A DNA stretch of 7,614 nt from CAZEAP01 sp964510315 (GTDB taxonomy: Bacteria; Planctomycetota; Brocadiia; SM23-32): NCBI GenBank assembly GCA_964510315.1, contig CAZEAP010000054.1, positions 1 through 7,614 of the forward strand. The letters run 5' to 3'. Numbering within the stretch: position 1 is the first letter of the stretch; each line of letters starts with the position of its first letter. Of this stretch, positions 1-6,218 are shown one piece after another. A program made the translations under genes and the position numbers. Below the pieces are notes generated by a model. The model was given only the letters and a program-made list of their open reading frames with translations. It was not told the origin of the DNA and searched no databases.

Positions 1-241
1 GCGCCCCAGGGCGGGCTCTTGACGAAGTCCCTGGTCCTGGGGCTGCGCCCCGGGCGCGCAAGCATCAGTGTGTATCTGTGTCTGGCGTTGTTCGTTTTCC
101 TTTTCGCCTGTCGGGAGTTTTTCATCAGTGTCCAGGGATGGCCGGGAAAGTACGGCGTGGGGGGCGCCCGGCCGACTTGAGTGCCGATGGATGCTTTCTA
201 CAAATCAGTTCCAGAACTTCCGTGGGTCTTCCATCTGTGTT
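1..241 (+). repeat. Left arm of a long imperfect inverted repeat (modular intergenic repeat)
   Basis: This block is repeated in inverted orientation at 7261-7569. Position 1 pairs with 7569 and position 241 with 7261. Positions 171-241 are a perfect 71-nt match to the complement of 7261-7331. Positions 1-126 match the complement of 7444-7569 with only a few substitutions. The arm is a mosaic. It has an outer GC-rich piece (1-58) and one copy of a module running from GTGTCTGGCG to GGGAGTTTTTCATC (78-126). Next come a CGGGAAAGTACGGCGTGG box (143-160), the 71-nt core, and decamers of the CATCTGTGTT type. It is 68 nt shorter than the right arm, which carries one extra 70-nt module. The window starts inside the match, so the true outer edge is unknown. 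The block codes for nothing convincing and lies upstream of the TopVIA gene. Confidence 0.93.
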
Positions 242-261
242 CATCAGTGCCCATCTGTGTC
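232..261 (+). repeat. Decamer tandem repeat, 3 units
   Basis: Three consecutive 10-nt units follow the pattern CATCWGTGNN: CATCTGTGTT, CATCAGTGCC and CATCTGTGTC. The first unit overlaps the end of the inverted-repeat core. The same decamer family recurs on the opposite strand near the right end of the window (7241-7270, 7418-7447, 7488-7507). Similar short tandem units occur between genes in many environmental bacterial genomes; I know no established function for them. Confidence 0.85.
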
Positions 262-299
262 TCCGTTCTTCGTGGTGCCCGGCCTGTGCCTTTGCCGTT

Positions 300-335
300 C
301 TCCGTGTTCTCCGTGCCCTCCGTGCTCTCCGTGGT
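300..335 (+). repeat. Nonamer tandem repeat, 4 units
   Basis: Four head-to-tail 9-nt units have the pattern CTCCGTGNN: CTCCGTGTT, CTCCGTGCC, CTCCGTGCT and CTCCGTGGT. The last two bases vary while CTCCGTG is invariant. The core resembles the decamer CATCWGTGNN, which suggests a related family with a different period. Unlike the decamers, this array has no counterpart in the right-hand repeat block. Confidence 0.85.
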
Positions 336-578
336 TCCCCTTTCTGTTCCGTCGCCAATCTACTTTTGTCACAAAGGACGTGAAGATGTGGGCCGGGCTT
401 TCCCCGCGCGAAACTCCGCTTCAAGGCGCCAAACGTGCGTCGGCGAGCCGACGGTGCGCAGGAGCGGCGCGCGTGGCCTTTTCGGCGGGCCGTCGGCTGC
501 TGTGCTGGTTGATTTTCGCGGCGCTTTGCCCCTATGCTGGGTGATGTCGCGAGAGGCGTTTTTACCCCGGAGAAACCG
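336..578. other. Non-coding leader between repeat array and TopVIA gene
   Basis: No convincing gene is seen here; open frames on both strands are compositional and resemble no protein I know. A perfect 6-bp inverted repeat, GTCGGC-GA-GCCGAC, lies at 439-452 and could be a small hairpin or an operator-like site. A candidate promoter (509-538) lies near the 3' end. Otherwise the stretch is GC-rich and featureless. Confidence 0.5.
509..538 (+). promoter_or_regulatory. Weak candidate sigma70-type promoter for TopVIA
   Basis: TTGATT (509-514) and TATGCT (533-538) are separated by 18 bp. Each matches its consensus at four of six positions. A transcript starting near 545 would have a leader of about 34 nt before the ATG at 579. 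The position is sensible, but the match is weak and other starts in this 578-nt leader are possible. Confidence 0.3.
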
Positions 579-1667
579 ATGACCGAACAGCAAACCGGCG
601 AAGCCATCGTGGAGTGCGCCGAGGACATCAAGGGCCGCATTCAGGCCGGCAAGAAGCCGTCCCTTAAGCTGCCGAAGCGCTCCCTCAGCAACGTGACCTA
701 CGACCAGAAGGGCGGCTACTTCAAGCTGAAGAGCGGGAAGATCACCCGCACCCTCACCTACAACACGGTGAAGACCTTCGCCCAGACCCTCCGCATGATG
801 GCGCTCTCGAAGGAGGCCGTCGACACCGACGAGGAGGTCACCAAGCGGGAGGCATACTACGTCTCGAAGAACTGGGAGGACGCCCGGTTCGACGAGCAGT
901 CCGAATCCGACACCGTCATGGAGGACATCGAGGCGCTCTTCGCGGTGAACCGGGAGCAGCTCGGCTTCATCCCCGAGGAGAAAGGCGGGGAAGTGGCCGG
1001 GGAGCTGATCGTCGTCGATCGGGACCGGTCAACGGGCAAGAAGGTGAAGATCGACTGCACGCAGTTCGGGAGCGGCGCCTACTCGATCCCCATATCGGTG
1101 GAGGAACTGGGGTTCAAGACCGGCGCGGATTTCGTGCTCGTCATCGAGACCGCCGGCATGTTCCAGCGGCTCAACAACCACGCGTTCTGGAAGGAGGCCA
1201 ACTGCATCCTCGTGTCCATGGGCGGCGTGCCCACGCGGGCCTGCCGGCGCTTCGTCCGCCGCCTCAGCGAGGAGAACGACATGGCCGTCTACGCCTTCGT
1301 GGACGGGGACCCCTACGGCTACGGCAACATCTACCGCACCCTGAAGGTGGGCAGCGGCAACGCCGCCCACATCAACGAGTTCTTCTGCGTGCCGCACGCC
1401 CGGTTCCTCGGCGTTACCCCGGTGGACATAGAGACCTACGATCTGCCCACTCACCCGCTGACCGACACCGACGTGAAGCGGGCGAAGGACCTGATCAAGA
1501 ACGACCCGTTCTTCCAGCATCACAAGCCCTGGCAGAAGGCCATCAAGAAGATGCTGAAGATGGGGGTCAGGGTGGAACAGCAGGCGTTCGCGAAGCACAG
1601 CCTGAACTTCGTGCTGGAGAACTACCTGCCCCAGAAACTGGCCGAGACCGAGAAGTTTCTGCCGTAA
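579..1667 (+). CDS. top6A: DNA topoisomerase VI subunit A (Spo11/TopVIA family)
   Basis: The product is 362 aa, close to the usual TopVIA length. TopVIA is the DNA-cleaving subunit of type IIB topoisomerase and is related to the meiotic Spo11 protein. The winged-helix (5Y-CAP) domain holds the family motif TKREAYY at residues 88-94, with the nucleophilic tyrosine expected in the YY pair (93-94). The Toprim domain follows, with E190 in VIETAGMFQRL and the DxD motif as DGDPYG (D242, D244), continuing into IYRTLKVGS. These metal-binding residues are all present, so the protein is probably active in cleavage. The ATG at 579 is chosen over the in-frame ATG at 534 because GGAG (569-572) lies 6 nt upstream of it and the extra 15 residues look non-conserved. 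The ATPase partner subunit B is normally adjacent; it is not in this window, and upstream lies only repeat DNA. The next gene starts 103 bp downstream and is unrelated in function. Confidence 0.93.
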   Translation: MTEQQTGEAIVECAEDIKGRIQAGKKPSLKLPKRSLSNVTYDQKGGYFKLKSGKITRTLTYNTVKTFAQTLRMMALSKEAVDTDEEVTKREAYYVSKNWEDARFDEQSESDTVMEDIEALFAVNREQLGFIPEEKGGEVAGELIVVDRDRSTGKKVKIDCTQFGSGAYSIPISVEELGFKTGADFVLVIETAGMFQRLNNHAFWKEANCILVSMGGVPTRACRRFVRRLSEENDMAVYAFVDGDPYGYGNIYRTLKVGSGNAAHINEFFCVPHARFLGVTPVDIETYDLPTHPLTDTDVKRAKDLIKNDPFFQHHKPWQKAIKKMLKMGVRVEQQAFAKHSLNFVLENYLPQKLAETEKFLP

Positions 1668-1770
1668 GCGCAAACTTCGGCTCGGGCTGTAGTTCCGGGC
1701 GCGCGGGTGGTCGGTCCGCCGGAAACGCCTGACGTATTCGTCTGTCTTTTCGCGCATCAGAGGAAAGAGA

Positions 1771-3108
1771 ATGCCCCGCACAGTGACCGAACCGGAGCGT
1801 GAACTCGACGTGATCGGTTCCTATGACGTCATCGTGGTCGGCGGGGGGCCGGCGGGCGTGGGTGCGGCCCTGGCCGCCGCCCGCAACGGCGCCGAGACCC
1901 TTGTCGTCGAGCAGTTCAACTGCCTCGGCGGCGTGGCCACGGCCGCCGGGCACGCCCACGTCTCCACCTTCCGGGAGCACGGCACCGGCCGACAGATCGT
2001 CGCCGGCGTCGCCCGGGAGATTGCCGACCGCGTGGTGGACGCCGGCTTCGGCCGGAGCGACTCCTACGGCATCTGGTTCGAGATCGAGGGGCTGAAGCTG
2101 GTGCTCGAACGGATGGCCGCCGAGGCCGGGGTGGAGTTGCTCTACTACACCCAGTTCTGTGAACCTCTCGTCGAGGACGGGGAGGTCCGCGGGGTGGTCG
2201 TCCAGAACAAGGCCGGGCGCCGCGCCGTGCCGGCCGAGCGGGTCATCGACTGCACCGGCGACGCCGACGTGGCCGCGCGTGCGGGCTGCTCGTGGGAGAT
2301 GGGACGCCCCTCCGACGGCAAGTGCCAGCCGGTCACCCTCATGTTCACCGTCGGCGGCTGCGACTGGGAGCGCATCCGGGAGGCCCGCCCCGACTTCCAG
2401 TGGCAGGAAGTGTGGGAAGAGGCCCGGCGCAACGGCGACATGGAACCCTTCCAAAGCCAGATCATGGGATGGTGGTGGACGCCGACCCGCCCCGATTGGG
2501 TCAACTGCAATTTCACCCACGTCGTCGGCGTGGACGCCACCTCGGCGGGGGACCTGACCCGCGCCACCATCGAGGGCCGCCGGCAGGCCTGGCAGAGCAT
2601 CGACGTCTACCGAAAGTACGTGCCGGGCATGGAGGACTGCTACATGGTCATGACCCCCAACACGGTGGGCGTCCGGGAGTCCCGCCGGATCGTCGGCGAA
2701 TACGTCCTGACGGCCGACGAGCTGAAGGCCCAGAAGCAGTTCGAAGACAACATCTGCTACGGTTCGTTCTTCATCGACGTCCACAACATCGACGGTCCGG
2801 GTATGGACTCGACGGTGTGGCGCCCGCCGGAGGGCTTCCGATACCACATCCCCTACCGCTGCCTGCTGCCGCTGGAGGTGGAGAACCTGCTGGTGGCCGG
2901 ACGCTGCATCAGCGTCACGCACCTGGCCCTCGGCTCCACGCGGGTCATGGTGCAGTGCATCGGCACGGGCGAGGCCGCCGGCACGGCGGCGGCGATGTCG
3001 CTCCAGGAGGGACTCCCTCCGCGAGAGCTGGACGTGGAGGAGCTTCAGGACTCACTCCGGGCCGGCGGCGCCATCCTGACCGACGCCGACATCCGCCCGG
3101 CGCCATGA
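1771..3108 (+). CDS. FAD-dependent oxidoreductase (FAD_oxidored family, PF12831-like)
   Basis: The product is 445 aa with no signal peptide. Residues 19-38 carry the N-terminal Rossmann FAD-binding motif (VVGGGPAGVGAALAAAR), followed by the ribose-contacting acid E47 in VVEQFNCLGG. A second FAD-contact segment, VIDCTGDADVAARAG, is at 158-172. The C-terminal closure (about 362-410) has the family pattern PYRCLLPLEVENLLVAGRC, then GSTRVMVQCIGTGEAAGTAA. Such proteins are abundant in Planctomycetota and related phyla, often beside sugar-processing genes; the substrate is usually unknown. The ATG follows a clear AGAGGAAAGAG ribosome-binding site. It lies downstream of TopVIA, on the same strand, across 103 bp with no clear terminator, so it could be co-transcribed or have its own promoter. 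It converges with the Gfo/Idh/MocA gene, which may mean a shared pathway (inference). Confidence 0.9.
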   Translation: MPRTVTEPERELDVIGSYDVIVVGGGPAGVGAALAAARNGAETLVVEQFNCLGGVATAAGHAHVSTFREHGTGRQIVAGVAREIADRVVDAGFGRSDSYGIWFEIEGLKLVLERMAAEAGVELLYYTQFCEPLVEDGEVRGVVVQNKAGRRAVPAERVIDCTGDADVAARAGCSWEMGRPSDGKCQPVTLMFTVGGCDWERIREARPDFQWQEVWEEARRNGDMEPFQSQIMGWWWTPTRPDWVNCNFTHVVGVDATSAGDLTRATIEGRRQAWQSIDVYRKYVPGMEDCYMVMTPNTVGVRESRRIVGEYVLTADELKAQKQFEDNICYGSFFIDVHNIDGPGMDSTVWRPPEGFRYHIPYRCLLPLEVENLLVAGRCISVTHLALGSTRVMVQCIGTGEAAGTAAAMSLQEGLPPRELDVEELQDSLRAGGAILTDADIRPAP

Positions 3109-3116
3109 GCGGCGCC
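3099..3116. terminator. Small hairpin between convergent genes, possible weak terminator
   Basis: GGCGCC, a 6-nt loop and GGCGCC form a 6-bp stem spanning the stop codon of the FAD oxidoreductase, just before the convergent gene's stop at 3132. The stem is symmetrical, so it forms on both transcripts. No T-run follows on either strand, so intrinsic termination is doubtful. Confidence 0.22.
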
Positions 3117-3131
3117 AGAGCGGACGGCGGG

Positions 3132-4145
3132 TCAGTCCTCCGGGCCGATCTCCCCGGCCTCCAGCATCGAGATGAAGGCGGAGTCCTTCTTCTCCAGAGG
3201 CAGGTCGACGCGTCCGCGGCGGCGGCTGGATTCGTAGATCGCGAACACGACCTCGGTCGCCCGGCGGGCCCTGGCTGCGGAAAGCTCCGGCTCATTGCCG
3301 CTCTCCAGACAGTCGATGATGTCTCCCATGACGTCGGGCATGGGATCGTTCTGCTCGACGTCCGGCGGCTGCCAGTCGGGCTTCGAGTAAACGGCGAAGT
3401 TGCGGTAGGTGCCGCCCCAGGTGACTTCGATGAAGCCCTCGCTCCCGATCAGGCGGACGCCGGTGCCCATCTCCTTGTCATCGCCGACGTGGATGGTCGC
3501 CCGAACGCCGTTCTCGAAGCGGAGCATGCCGACGGACATAAAGTCGGAGGGCACCCCGAACCAGGGGCGCGTCTCGCGTGCGTCGATCTGGCCGATGACC
3601 CAGCGGACGGGGTTCTCGCCGTTGAACATGAAGCCGAGGTCGAGCGTGTGGGTGCCGCAGTCCAGCAGGTGCCCGGGGGCGAACATGTCCATCCTCTCCA
3701 GCTCGCCGAACCGGCCGTCTGCGAGCATGCCCCTGGCCTGACGGATTCCGTGGTTGAAGCGGCGCTGGTGGTTGAAGGTGATCTGGGTCGGGCGGTTCTC
3801 GTCCAGCTCCGCCAGCTCCAGGGATTCCCCCCAGGTGGGGGCCATCGGCTTCTCGCAGTGCACGGCGGCCACGCCGGCCTCGACGCAGTCGCGGGTGACC
3901 GGAAGGTGCAGGTGCGGCCACAGGCAGACGCTTACCAGGTCCAGGTCCTCGGCGCTCAGCATCTCCCGGTGGTCGGTGTAGATGCTCGCTTCGATGCCGT
4001 GTTCCTCGGCGAACTCCTCGGCAACGTCCTCCTTGATGTCGGCCAGTGCGACGATGCGGCACCGGGGTTCGGCCTGGTAGCCCGCCGTGTGACGCCTGGC
4101 GATGCCTCCGCATCCAACAATTCCTGCTCGGTAAATCTCTGACAT
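3132..4145 (-). CDS. Gfo/Idh/MocA family NAD(P)-dependent oxidoreductase
   Basis: The product is 337 aa, the standard length for this family of sugar, cyclitol and related dehydrogenases. The N-terminal Rossmann dinucleotide-binding motif is GIVGCGGIARRH (residues 8-19), with D36 at the end of strand 2 (ALAD). The family signature EKP is at 98-100 (HCEKPMAPT), where the lysine is catalytic. The second family motif is DCGTHTLDL (162-170), placing the catalytic histidine at 166. The C-terminal alpha/beta substrate domain follows. No signal peptide is visible, so it is cytoplasmic. The ATG has an AGGA ribosome-binding sequence upstream. It is the last gene of a three-gene operon, 33 nt after the glycosidase-like gene. 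The context suggests oxidation or reduction of a sugar or glycoside; the actual substrate cannot be read from the sequence. Confidence 0.93.
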   Translation of the reverse strand: MSEIYRAGIVGCGGIARRHTAGYQAEPRCRIVALADIKEDVAEEFAEEHGIEASIYTDHREMLSAEDLDLVSVCLWPHLHLPVTRDCVEAGVAAVHCEKPMAPTWGESLELAELDENRPTQITFNHQRRFNHGIRQARGMLADGRFGELERMDMFAPGHLLDCGTHTLDLGFMFNGENPVRWVIGQIDARETRPWFGVPSDFMSVGMLRFENGVRATIHVGDDKEMGTGVRLIGSEGFIEVTWGGTYRNFAVYSKPDWQPPDVEQNDPMPDVMGDIIDCLESGNEPELSAARARRATEVVFAIYESSRRRGRVDLPLEKKDSAFISMLEAGEIGPED

Positions 4146-4178
4146 TGGTCCTGCTCTGTGAAGGGAAGGTCGGCGGGA

Positions 4179-5264
4179 TCAGCCCGGCATGGGCCCCTGC
4201 TGTCGGGAGCCGGTGATCTCCGCGAGGGCCTCGAAGAAGGCCCTTTTGCGCTCGGTGTTGATGCCCCAGTTGACCGGGGCGGTCTGGAAGCCGCTGAGGT
4301 CTTCGTAGTTCTCCTCGCGGCCGTGGGTGGTCCAGTCCGTGCAGTCCCTGTAGTCGCTGCCGTAGCCCTGGCAGTAGAACCCCCACGAGGCGTACTGCTC
4401 CACGGCGGCCTTCATGTTCTCGACGAAGGGGGAGTCCTCGTTGATGCAGATGGGCCGCGGGCGTTCGCGGTATTCGTCCGTCCCCTTGAGCCGGTCGATC
4501 TTGGCGGCCAGCTCTTCCGGGGGGCAGCCGTTGCCGTGGGGCATGGAGAAGTCCTCGGTGGCCAGCCACGTCCCGCGGGGCAGTGAGTCGCCGCCCCCGC
4601 TGCTGGAGCCGGCCAGAAGGCGCCGGCCGGCCAGAGCGGTGTTCTGCACGATCTGGATGAAGCGGGCTATGCCGGACGGTTCCAGGGCGGGACGATTCCA
4701 GAACCCGGCCGACTCGTTGGCCACGTCCACCAGGACGTTCCGGTACCCGGTGCGCAGAAGCCAGTCGGTCACCCGTTCGGTTATCTCCTCCAGCACGCGG
4801 TCGTCCTTTATGCGTTCGGCCTGCTTCCAGTAGAAGTAGTTGACGATGACCACCATTCCGGCCTCGTCGGCGGCCTCCAGCACCCGCTCCAGCCGGTCGA
4901 AATACGGCTTCTTGAAAGAGCCGTCCGGCCGGTAGGCGGAGTTGATGTAATTGTCGTAAACCTCCGGGCGGTAGATGGACCCGCCCCCCTGAAGACCGAC
5001 CGTCACCGCCAGCAGACCGTAGGAGCGGTATTCGGGCAGATGCTCGCAGAACTCCCGTGTGTTGCGCTCCGGGTTCCACGTGCCCGTGTCCGGATAGGCC
5101 CACAGCTTCCGCGTCTGCGGATTCTCGTCGTCGAAGATGGCCTGGACCATCCGCGAGTTCATCAGCAGCCCTTCCACCGGACTGCCCTCGTATTCAACAC
5201 CCCGGTAGGTGGGCTTGCCGTTGATGAGGAATTTCGTGCCTTCGATGGCCAGTTTGGTCTTCAC
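4179..5264 (-). CDS. Glycoside hydrolase-like TIM-barrel protein (clan GH-A type), cytoplasmic
   Basis: The product is 361 aa. It opens with the pattern typical of GH-A glycosidases, in which the substrate-shaping strand reads IEGTKFLINGKPTYRGVEYEG (residues 7-27). A barrel follows. V-D-V-A-N-E at 179-184 (VDVANESAGFWN) is the expected Asn-Glu acid/base pair at the end of strand 4. E276 in PICINEDSPF is a candidate nucleophile at the end of strand 7. DFSMPHGN (238-245) fits the strand-6 region. These assignments are by motif position only. No signal peptide or membrane segment is seen, unlike secreted cellulases, so it probably acts on an imported oligosaccharide or glycoside. The start is GTG at 5264, fixed by a strong Shine-Dalgarno sequence. 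It lies 27 nt after the cyclohydrolase-like gene and 33 nt before the Gfo/Idh/MocA gene. I cannot assign a GH family number or substrate. Confidence 0.78.
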   Translation of the reverse strand: MKTKLAIEGTKFLINGKPTYRGVEYEGSPVEGLLMNSRMVQAIFDDENPQTRKLWAYPDTGTWNPERNTREFCEHLPEYRSYGLLAVTVGLQGGGSIYRPEVYDNYINSAYRPDGSFKKPYFDRLERVLEAADEAGMVVIVNYFYWKQAERIKDDRVLEEITERVTDWLLRTGYRNVLVDVANESAGFWNRPALEPSGIARFIQIVQNTALAGRRLLAGSSSGGGDSLPRGTWLATEDFSMPHGNGCPPEELAAKIDRLKGTDEYRERPRPICINEDSPFVENMKAAVEQYASWGFYCQGYGSDYRDCTDWTTHGREENYEDLSGFQTAPVNWGINTERKRAFFEALAEITGSRQQGPMPG

Positions 5265-5269
5265 CTCTG

Positions 5270-5278
5270 CCTCCTCCC
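5270..5278 (-). promoter_or_regulatory. Strong Shine-Dalgarno fixing a GTG start
   Basis: GGGAGGAGG (read on the minus strand) is separated by 5 nt (CAGAG) from GTG at 5264. The next in-frame ATG is residue 35, after conserved-looking sequence, so GTG is the start. This is the best ribosome-binding site in the window. Confidence 0.85.
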
Positions 5279-5291
5279 GATCGGCCTGTCC

Positions 5292-6017
5292 TCAGCCGTG
5301 CTTGTTGATGACGGTGATCTCGCTCGTGTCGGTCTCCGGCTCGATGAACTTGACCGCCAGGGATATCTTGTTGTCCTCGTTGAGCGTCTCCCAGTATCGC
5401 CCGGCCACCTCGTCGATGTCGTCGGCCAGCTCCACCGGGTAGGGTTCCCCGGGGAAGGCCGGCAGCGGGTCGCCGTCCTCCTCGTAGGTGGTGATGCAGT
5501 GTCCAACGCCGGGCACGGCCGTCTCGTAGTTGAAGACGTGGCGCAGGCAGTAGTCCGGCGTATTGGCCAGTGCCTTCAGGATGGCGAGCTTGTAGGCGTG
5601 GAACTGGTCGTTGAGGTTCACCACGCCGGCGATGCGCGGGGTGTAGTTGGGCGGGTCGGGCTCGAAGGTGCGGGTGTAGAGAGCCGACTCGAAAGTCCGG
5701 CCCGCGCGCATCGCCTCGAACACAGTGCCGGTCTGGTCTCCGTTGGAGACCACGTGGCAGAGGGAGAACGACTTCAGGCATGGGTATATGATCAGAGAGG
5801 GGTCCTCCACGGCGGACGGGTCGTGGGGCGCGGTCCGTACCGTGTCGCCCTCCCGCTCGAACACGCGGTTCCGGCTGTTCTCGCTGCGCCCCATGATCCA
5901 GTAGACCTGAACCAGGTGGGTCTCGTCGGGGGTCATTCCGATGACGATGCCCCGCCCGGGGTAGGTGTTCTCCCTCAGGGCTTCCATGTTGGCCGTGGCG
6001 ATTTCCTGGATGTCCAT
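5292..6017 (-). CDS. purO: IMP cyclohydrolase-like protein (PurO family, PF07826)
   Basis: The product is 241 aa. The PurO family closes FAICAR to IMP, the last step of purine synthesis, using an Ntn-hydrolase-like fold without N-terminal processing. The N-terminal block YPGRGIVIGMTPD (residues 19-31) followed by GRSENSRNRVF (43-53) matches the family's glycine-arginine and Ser-Arg-x-Arg segments. Later family-like segments are VSNGDQTG (90-97), YTPRIAGVV (125-133) and a C-terminal strand SLAVKF (219-224). Family recognition is good; activity as a true cyclohydrolase is inferred. Most bacteria use PurH for this step, so PurO here is either an alternative enzyme or a paralogue with a new substrate. 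It is the first gene of an operon with a glycosidase-like and a Gfo/Idh/MocA gene. The ATG has GAGG about 6 nt upstream, and a promoter with a UTR stem-loop precedes it. The symbol names the family, not proven function. Confidence 0.82.
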   Translation of the reverse strand: MDIQEIATANMEALRENTYPGRGIVIGMTPDETHLVQVYWIMGRSENSRNRVFEREGDTVRTAPHDPSAVEDPSLIIYPCLKSFSLCHVVSNGDQTGTVFEAMRAGRTFESALYTRTFEPDPPNYTPRIAGVVNLNDQFHAYKLAILKALANTPDYCLRHVFNYETAVPGVGHCITTYEEDGDPLPAFPGEPYPVELADDIDEVAGRYWETLNEDNKISLAVKFIEPETDTSEITVINKHG

Positions 6018-6051
6018 CTGCGCCTCTTTCTCTAACAGGGGAATACTCGTT

Positions 6052-6077
6052 CCGGGTGGGGCCGAGGCCCAACCCGG
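6052..6077 (-). promoter_or_regulatory. Stem-loop in the operon 5' UTR
   Basis: Read on the minus strand, CCGGGT-T-GGGC-CTCG-GCCC-C-ACCCGG folds into a 6-bp stem, one mismatch, a 4-bp stem and a CUCG tetraloop. It starts about 2 nt after the predicted transcription start (near 6079) and ends about 34 nt before the cyclohydrolase ATG. No U-run follows, so it is not a typical terminator. A 5'-terminal stem that protects the mRNA, or a protein-binding site, are the simplest readings. Confidence 0.6.
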
Positions 6078-6085
6078 CAGGAGGC

Positions 6086-6113
6086 ATTATAGAGTCGCGC
6101 CGGAATCGTGCAA
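6086..6113 (-). promoter_or_regulatory. Sigma70-type promoter of the cyclohydrolase-glycosidase-oxidoreductase operon
   Basis: On the minus strand a perfect TATAAT (6091 to 6086) stands 16 bp downstream of TTGCAC (6113 to 6108), a partial -35 match. The start would fall near 6079, giving a UTR of about 62 nt before the ATG at 6017. In GC-rich DNA a perfect -10 box in the only intergenic gap upstream of the operon is persuasive. Confidence 0.65.
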
Positions 6114-6134
6114 TTGAAGAGCACCGATGCCCGG

Positions 6135-6173
6135 AAAAGCGCCCGAAGGGGCCGGTGCGGCCCGATCGCACCG
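6135..6173 (-). terminator. Possible terminator after the RNase H-like gene
   Basis: Downstream of the nuclease stop, the minus strand has a 7-bp hairpin (CGGTGCG, loop of 7, CGCACCG; 6173-6153). A short GCCC-CTTC-GGGC stem follows, leading into GCTTTT (to 6135). The second stem is only 4 bp and the T-run is four, so termination is plausible but weak. Its place between the nuclease gene and the next promoter supports the call. Confidence 0.35.
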
Positions 6174-6218
6174 ATTGAGCCCCGCGCCCGGCCGCCCCTC
6201 CCACGCGCCTCGTGGCAT

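Noticed and set aside
68..544. Overlapping open frames on both strands across the left repeat block, some starting MCICVWRCSF
   Set aside because: They translate repeat modules and decamers. The same peptides recur in the right arm, and no family motifs or good ribosome-binding sites are present.
1668..1770. Promoter or terminator between TopVIA and the FAD oxidoreductase
   Set aside because: No stem followed by T-run and no convincing -10/-35 pair; only the ribosome-binding site before 1771 is clear.
1029..1781. Long minus-strand open frame opposite TopVIA
   Set aside because: It is an antisense shadow caused by GC-rich third positions, with a His/Val/Gly-rich product and no domain. TopVIA explains the region fully.
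2292..4142. 616-codon plus-strand open frame across the FAD and Gfo/Idh/MocA genes
   Set aside because: It overlaps two well-supported genes in other frames and yields low-complexity Arg/His/Gly-rich sequence without motifs.
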